The translations under genes were made by a program, and so were the position numbers. From Proteobacteria bacterium ST_bin14 (GTDB taxonomy: Bacteria > Pseudomonadota > Alphaproteobacteria > Sphingomonadales > Sphingomonadaceae), in the NCBI GenBank assembly GCA_002083655.1, contig MSXR01000013.1, forward strand, positions 1-64,000: 64,000 nucleotides of DNA, read 5' to 3'. The notes beneath the pieces were generated by a model that was not told the origin of the DNA, did no database searches, and worked only from the letters and a program-made list of their open reading frames with translations. This document shows, in pieces, positions 59,956 through 64,000 of the stretch. Each line of letters starts with the position of its first letter. Position 1 is the first letter of the stretch.

Positions 59956-62688
59956 ATGAACACGACGCCGGAAGCCTTGGCCCGCCAGGTCATTGACGCG
60001 CAGCTCGCCGCAGCAGGGTGGGTCGTGCAGGATCGTGCGGAGATGAACCGCACTGCATCGCTGGGCGTGGCGGTTCGCGAGTTTCCGTTGGCCAACGGGC
60101 CGTGCGACTATCTATTGATCGTCGCGGGGAAGGCGTGCGGCGTGATCGAAGCGAAGCCGGCGGGGACGACGTTGTCGGGCGTCACCGAACAGGCCCGGGG
60201 CTATCAGCCGCAGCCGCAACAGGCGCTTGCTCGCTGGAGTGACCCGCTCCGCTTCGATTATCAGGGGTCGGGCACCGAGATCCTGTTTTCGGACCGTGTC
60301 GACCCGCTACATCGGTCCCGTCGTGTGTTCGCGTTCCATCGGCCAGAGACGCTGCACGAGTGGTTAAAGTCGGGATCGTCTCTCCGCGCCCGCCTCACCG
60401 ACATGCCGCCGCTCATCATTGATGGCCTGCGCGACTGCCAGGTTGAAGCGATCGAGGGCCTGGAGGCGTCGCTCGGCAGTGACCGGCCGCGGGCATTCGT
60501 GCGGATGGCGACCGGGGCGGGCAAGACCTTTACCGCTGCCACGCTCGCCTATCGCCTACTCGCCCATGCCGATGCGCGGCGCATTCTGTTCCTGGTCGAT
60601 CGCAACAACCTGGGCCGGCAGACGCTCAAGGAATTCCAGACCTATCGGCCACCCGGCACCGGGCGGCTATTCACTGAGCTTTACAACGTTCAGCGCCTTG
60701 GCGCGGCTGGGCTGGATCCGCCCGCCAAGGTCGTCATCTCGACCATTCAGCGCGTCTTCGCGCAGCTGACCGGCACTGAGCTGTCCGAAGAGGACTAGGA
60801 AGCGAGCGACTTCGAGCGCGGCTGGACGCCGCCGCCGAAGATCGTCGCCTACAGCGCGACGATGCCGCCGGAGACGTTCGACATCGTCGTCGTCGACGAA
60901 TGCCACCGCTCGATCTACGGCAGTTGGCGTCAGCTGCTCGACTATTTCGACGCGCAGATCATCGGCCTCACCGCCACGCCGACGGTGCAGACCGCCGCCT
61001 TCTTCGACGAGAATCTGGTCGCCGATTACCCCTATGAGAAATCGGTCGCCGACGGCGTCAACGTCCCCTTCGAAATCTTCCGCATCCGCACTCAGATCGG
61101 CGAGCATGGCGGTCGCGTGGAAAAGGGCTACACCGTCCCCGTCCGGGATCGCCACACCCGCGCGCAGACCTATCGGCTGCTCGACGACGACCTCACCTAT
61201 TCCCCGCAGGATCTCGACCGCAGCGTCATCGCGCGCAACCAGATCCGCACCGTGCTCGAGACATATCGCGACACGCTGTTCACCGAGCTGTTCCCCGGCC
61301 GCAGTGAAGTGCCCAAGACGCTGATCTTCGCCAAGGACGACAACCACGCTGAGGAGATCGTCGAGATCGGCCGCGAGGTGTTCGACCGCGGAAATGATTT
61401 CGCCAAGAAGATCACCTATAAGGTCGGCGCGAAATATGCCGAGACGGTGATCGCCGAATTCCGCAACGCCTATAACCCGCGCATCGCCGTCACCGTCGAC
61501 ATGATCGCCACGGGCACGGATGTGAAGGCGATCGAGGCGCTGATCTTCCTGCGTGACGTGCGATCGGCGGTCTATTTCGAGCAGATGCGCGGGCGCGGCG
61601 TGCGCACGATCGACGCGGCGACGCTGGCGACGATCACGCCGGGCGCGGGCGTGAAGGACCGCTTCGTGCTGGTCGATGCCGTCGGCGTCACCGACAGCCT
61701 GAAGACCCAGGCGATCCCGCTGGAGCGCGAACACGGCGTCGCCTTCGACAAGCTGCTCGAGCAGATCGCCAGCGGGCGCAGCGACGAGGATGCCGTATCG
61801 ACGCTCGCCGGTCGTCTCGCCCGGCTCGACCGCAAGCTGGACGACGCGGCCAAGGCGAAGATTGAGGCGGTGGCGGGCAAGCCCTTGTCGGCACTCGCGG
61901 GCGAGCTGATCGACGCGATCGATGCTGACAAGATCGAGGACGCAGCACGCCAACGCCACAGCGCGGCCGTCACCGATGCCCAGGTCGAGGCGGTTGCCGC
62001 CGAACGGCGCGAGGCGGCACTCGCGGCCTATAACGATCCGGCGCTGCGCCGCGTGCTGATCGAGCTGAAGAAAGCATCTGAGGTCGTTATCGACGACATC
62101 AGCCGTGATGTCGTTGTCTCGTCCGCGTGGGACGAGGCCCAGGCGACGACGATGACGACCGATTTCGGCCGTTTCCTCGACGAGCATCGCGACGAGCTGA
62201 CTGCGCTGCGCATCCTCTATGGCCTGCCAGCCGCGTCGAAACGGCTGACCTATGTCAGCCTTGAGGAACTGCGCGCTGCGATGATGCGGCCGCCATGGCT
62301 GCTCGAACCGCTCGCGCTGTGGAGCGCCTATCGCCGGTTGCAGGGCGAGAAGGTGCGCGCCAACCCGGCCAAGACTCTGACCGACATCGTTGCCCTGGTC
62401 CGCTTCGCCACTGGCCAGGCGGAAACGCTGGCACCGCTTTCGTCGGACATGGCAGGCCGGTTCAACCTGTGGCTGGGCCGCGAGCAACGCGCCGGGCGCG
62501 CGTATACGCAGGAGCAGCTCGGCTGGCTTGAGGCGATCCGTGACTATCTGGCCGCGAACATCGAGGTGACCACGGCCGACATCCAGGACCAGTTCGGTGC
62601 GCGCGGCGGCATCCTCGGCGCACGCCGGGCTTTCGGTCCCCGGCTCGACACGCTACTCGACGAGCTTCAGGACGCGCTGGTGGCGTAA
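59956..62688 (+). pseudogene. hsdR: Type I restriction enzyme R subunit, interrupted by an in-frame TAG
   Basis: From ATG 59956 the frame reads 280 residues to TAG 60796-60798 and continues in the same frame to TAA 62686-62688 (910 codons plus stops). Intact parts: N-terminal nuclease domain (GPCDYLLIV, GVIEAKPAGTTLSGVTEQAR), Walker A MATGAGKTFTAATL, then after the stop the DEAD box VVVDECHRSIYGSW, IIGLTATPT and motif VI-like QMRGRGVRTID, and a helical C-terminus of the EcoEI R type. The stop falls between the helicase motifs Ia and II in a segment reading SEED-stop-EASDFERGW, where Glu (GAG) would fit. A full-length product needs suppression; restriction is probably lost. An ATG at 60862 could yield only a truncated helicase part. 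Confidence 0.85.
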
Positions 62689-62704
62689 TTGGGGGGCGCG
62701 GAGA

Positions 62705-64000
62705 ATGGCAAAACGAGCGACGGCGGCGGGGCCGATAGAGGGACCTTGGGCCTTGCCGGACGGATGGCGTTGGGATTGCATTGATAATGTCGCCCCCGTT
62801 AATCCGCGCCGAGGACCGGATCGCCTCACCGATGAAACGGAAGTGGCTTTCGTTCCCATGGCGGCGGTGCAAGCCGAAACGGGCGTCATCGATGTATCTG
62901 CGCGCCGACCCGTATCTTCTGTCCGGCAAGGCTTCACCCGCTTTGGCACTGGAGATGTAATCTTCGCCAAAATCACTCCCTGCATGGAGAACGGCAAGAT
63001 CGCAGTCATCCCTGCTATCCCGGCTGGCTCAGGGTTCGGATCGACCGAATTCCACGTCATGTCCCCGCGCGACGTGACATCACGCTACTTGTATCATTGG
63101 GTCAGCCAGCGCGGATTCCGCGAAACCGCAGAATTCAACATGACCGGCACCGCCGGCCAGAAGCGCGTGCCGACCGACTTCATGCGCAACGCGCTCATCC
63201 CCGTCCCGTCAGTCGATGTTCAAAATACGGTCGTCGCCCGCATCGACGAACTGTTCGCAGAGATCGACGATGGCGAAGCGGCGCTAGCGCGGGCGCGCGA
63301 CGATCTGGCGACGTGGCGCAAGGCGCTGCTCAAGGCCGCCGTCACCGGCGAACTGACCGCCGACTGGCGCGCCGCCAACCCGGCCAACGAAACAGGTGCC
63401 GCCTTTCTCGCACGTATTCTCGGCGACCGCCGAGCGCGGTGGGACGCAGACGCTAGAAACAATGGAAAGCGCTACAAGGAACCGCTAGCGCCAACCATGG
63501 ACGGGCTACCCGCAATCCCAGAAGGATGGACGTGGGCGTCATTCGATCAGCTTGTCGACCAACTCTCCAATGGCATCTCGGCCAAGCCGGCGCATTCTCC
63601 ACCAGGGATTCCAATCCTTCGCATTTCAAGTGTGCGGCCAATGTTGGTTCGCGACGACCAACGCCGTTGGCTGCCCCAGGATTTCCCTGTCGGCGGTGCA
63701 CTGACCAAGCGGGGCGATCTGCTCTTCACGCGCTACAACGGCAATCCTGAGCTTGTTGGGGTGTGCGGACGCTATCGCGGCGATACCCCCATCGCTTACC
63801 CTGACAAGGTCATGTGTGCTCCGCCGTCCAGTGCCGACGATGCAGTCGGTGATTTTCTTGAGCTTGCGATGAATGCCGGGGCAAGCCGAAAGCACATTGC
63901 GGCCTACACAAAAACAAGCGCGGGGCAGCACGGCGTCGCTGGATCGTCGGTAAAGGTCGCGCCGGTGCCAATACCTCCCCAAGCTGAACTCGAACACATT
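62705..64000 (+). CDS. hsdS: Type I restriction-modification specificity subunit, partial
   Basis: Begins at ATG 62705 (MAKRATAAGPIEGPWALPDG), 16 bp after the hsdR stop, and stays open for 432 codons to the window edge. First target-recognition domain about 15-165 (GFTRFGTGDVIFAKITPCME, MTGTAGQKRVPTDFM), central conserved helices about 170-215 (VVARIDELFAEIDDGEAALA, KALLKAAVTGELTADWRAAN), second recognition domain from about 260 (LPAIPEGWTWASFDQLVDQL, SAGQHGVAGSSVKVAPVPIP). HsdS sets the DNA sequence recognised by the M and R subunits. hsdM is not in the window; it should lie to the right if the locus is complete. Confidence 0.92.
   Translation, partial: MAKRATAAGPIEGPWALPDGWRWDCIDNVAPVNPRRGPDRLTDETEVAFVPMAAVQAETGVIDVSARRPVSSVRQGFTRFGTGDVIFAKITPCMENGKIAVIPAIPAGSGFGSTEFHVMSPRDVTSRYLYHWVSQRGFRETAEFNMTGTAGQKRVPTDFMRNALIPVPSVDVQNTVVARIDELFAEIDDGEAALARARDDLATWRKALLKAAVTGELTADWRAANPANETGAAFLARILGDRRARWDADARNNGKRYKEPLAPTMDGLPAIPEGWTWASFDQLVDQLSNGISAKPAHSPPGIPILRISSVRPMLVRDDQRRWLPQDFPVGGALTKRGDLLFTRYNGNPELVGVCGRYRGDTPIAYPDKVMCAPPSSADDAVGDFLELAMNAGASRKHIAAYTKTSAGQHGVAGSSVKVAPVPIPPQAELEHI

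Noticed and set aside
60667..62487. 606-codon minus-strand ORF over hsdR
   Set aside because: Antisense of the conserved helicase domain; GC-rich third codon positions make long antisense frames here. His/Arg/Asp-rich composition is typical of shadows.
1..64000. CRISPR arrays, rRNA genes, intact tRNA genes, long tandem repeats
   Set aside because: None seen on reading; the only tRNA-like sequence is the fragment at 51869-51894. A dedicated scan was not possible.

Overview
The window is chromosomal DNA of a GC-rich alphaproteobacterium, most likely a member of the Sphingomonadaceae. Indications are the order tsf | pyrH-frr-uppS-cdsA-dxr-rseP-bamA-ompH, a CckA-type hybrid kinase, an SOS box of the alphaproteobacterial GAAC-N7-GAAC form before recA, a eukaryote-like NADP isocitrate dehydrogenase, tandem M13 peptidases and a DUF6481-type protein. 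Species cannot be fixed from the sequence alone.

Layout. 1-10178 (all minus): translation and envelope-biogenesis genes from rpsB and tsf through pyrH, frr, uppS, cdsA, dxr, rseP, bamA and the start of ompH/skp. Several junctions are 4-base stop/start overlaps that fix the start codons, some of them GTG or TTG. 10318-12309: a complete IS1595-family element with imperfect 25-bp inverted ends, an 8-bp target duplication (AAGGGTTG) and two passenger genes coupled behind the transposase. 12427-32653: housekeeping genes (pssA/psd, icd, a Kef-type antiporter, alaS, a Tat-exported M24 peptidase, a DAACS symporter, GST, recA with SOS box, AraC regulator, sterol-desaturase-like hydroxylase, an adenine deaminase plus phosphoribosyltransferase salvage pair, a receiver protein, cckA). 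32718-37507: two tandem M13 peptidases and smpB. 37769-39345: an AT-rich two-gene cassette (three-TM membrane protein plus ParA/MinD-like ATPase with a membrane tail), on the opposite strand between smpB and dapA. 39491-51812: dapA, soluble lytic transglycosylase, greB, acylphosphatase, a zinc-protease-like protein, two overlapping Uma2 nucleases followed by a membrane-protein gene broken by an amber codon, ettA, M28 peptidase, lipoprotein, thioesterase, DUF6481-type protein and an acid phosphatase.

51869 to the right edge: a genomic island. A 26-bp tRNA 3'-end fragment marks its left border. Next comes a five-gene, tightly overlapping minus-strand operon (52168-59051): calcineurin-like phosphoesterase, helical GASH-like protein, two divergent GTPases and a large GAP1-like protein. 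This matches the computationally predicted GTPase-associated conflict systems and is the most interesting locus here. Beyond it are a small protein with two CxxC pairs and a type I restriction locus whose hsdR carries an in-frame TAG and whose hsdS runs off the window. No integrase, hsdM, CRISPR array, rRNA or intact tRNA is visible.
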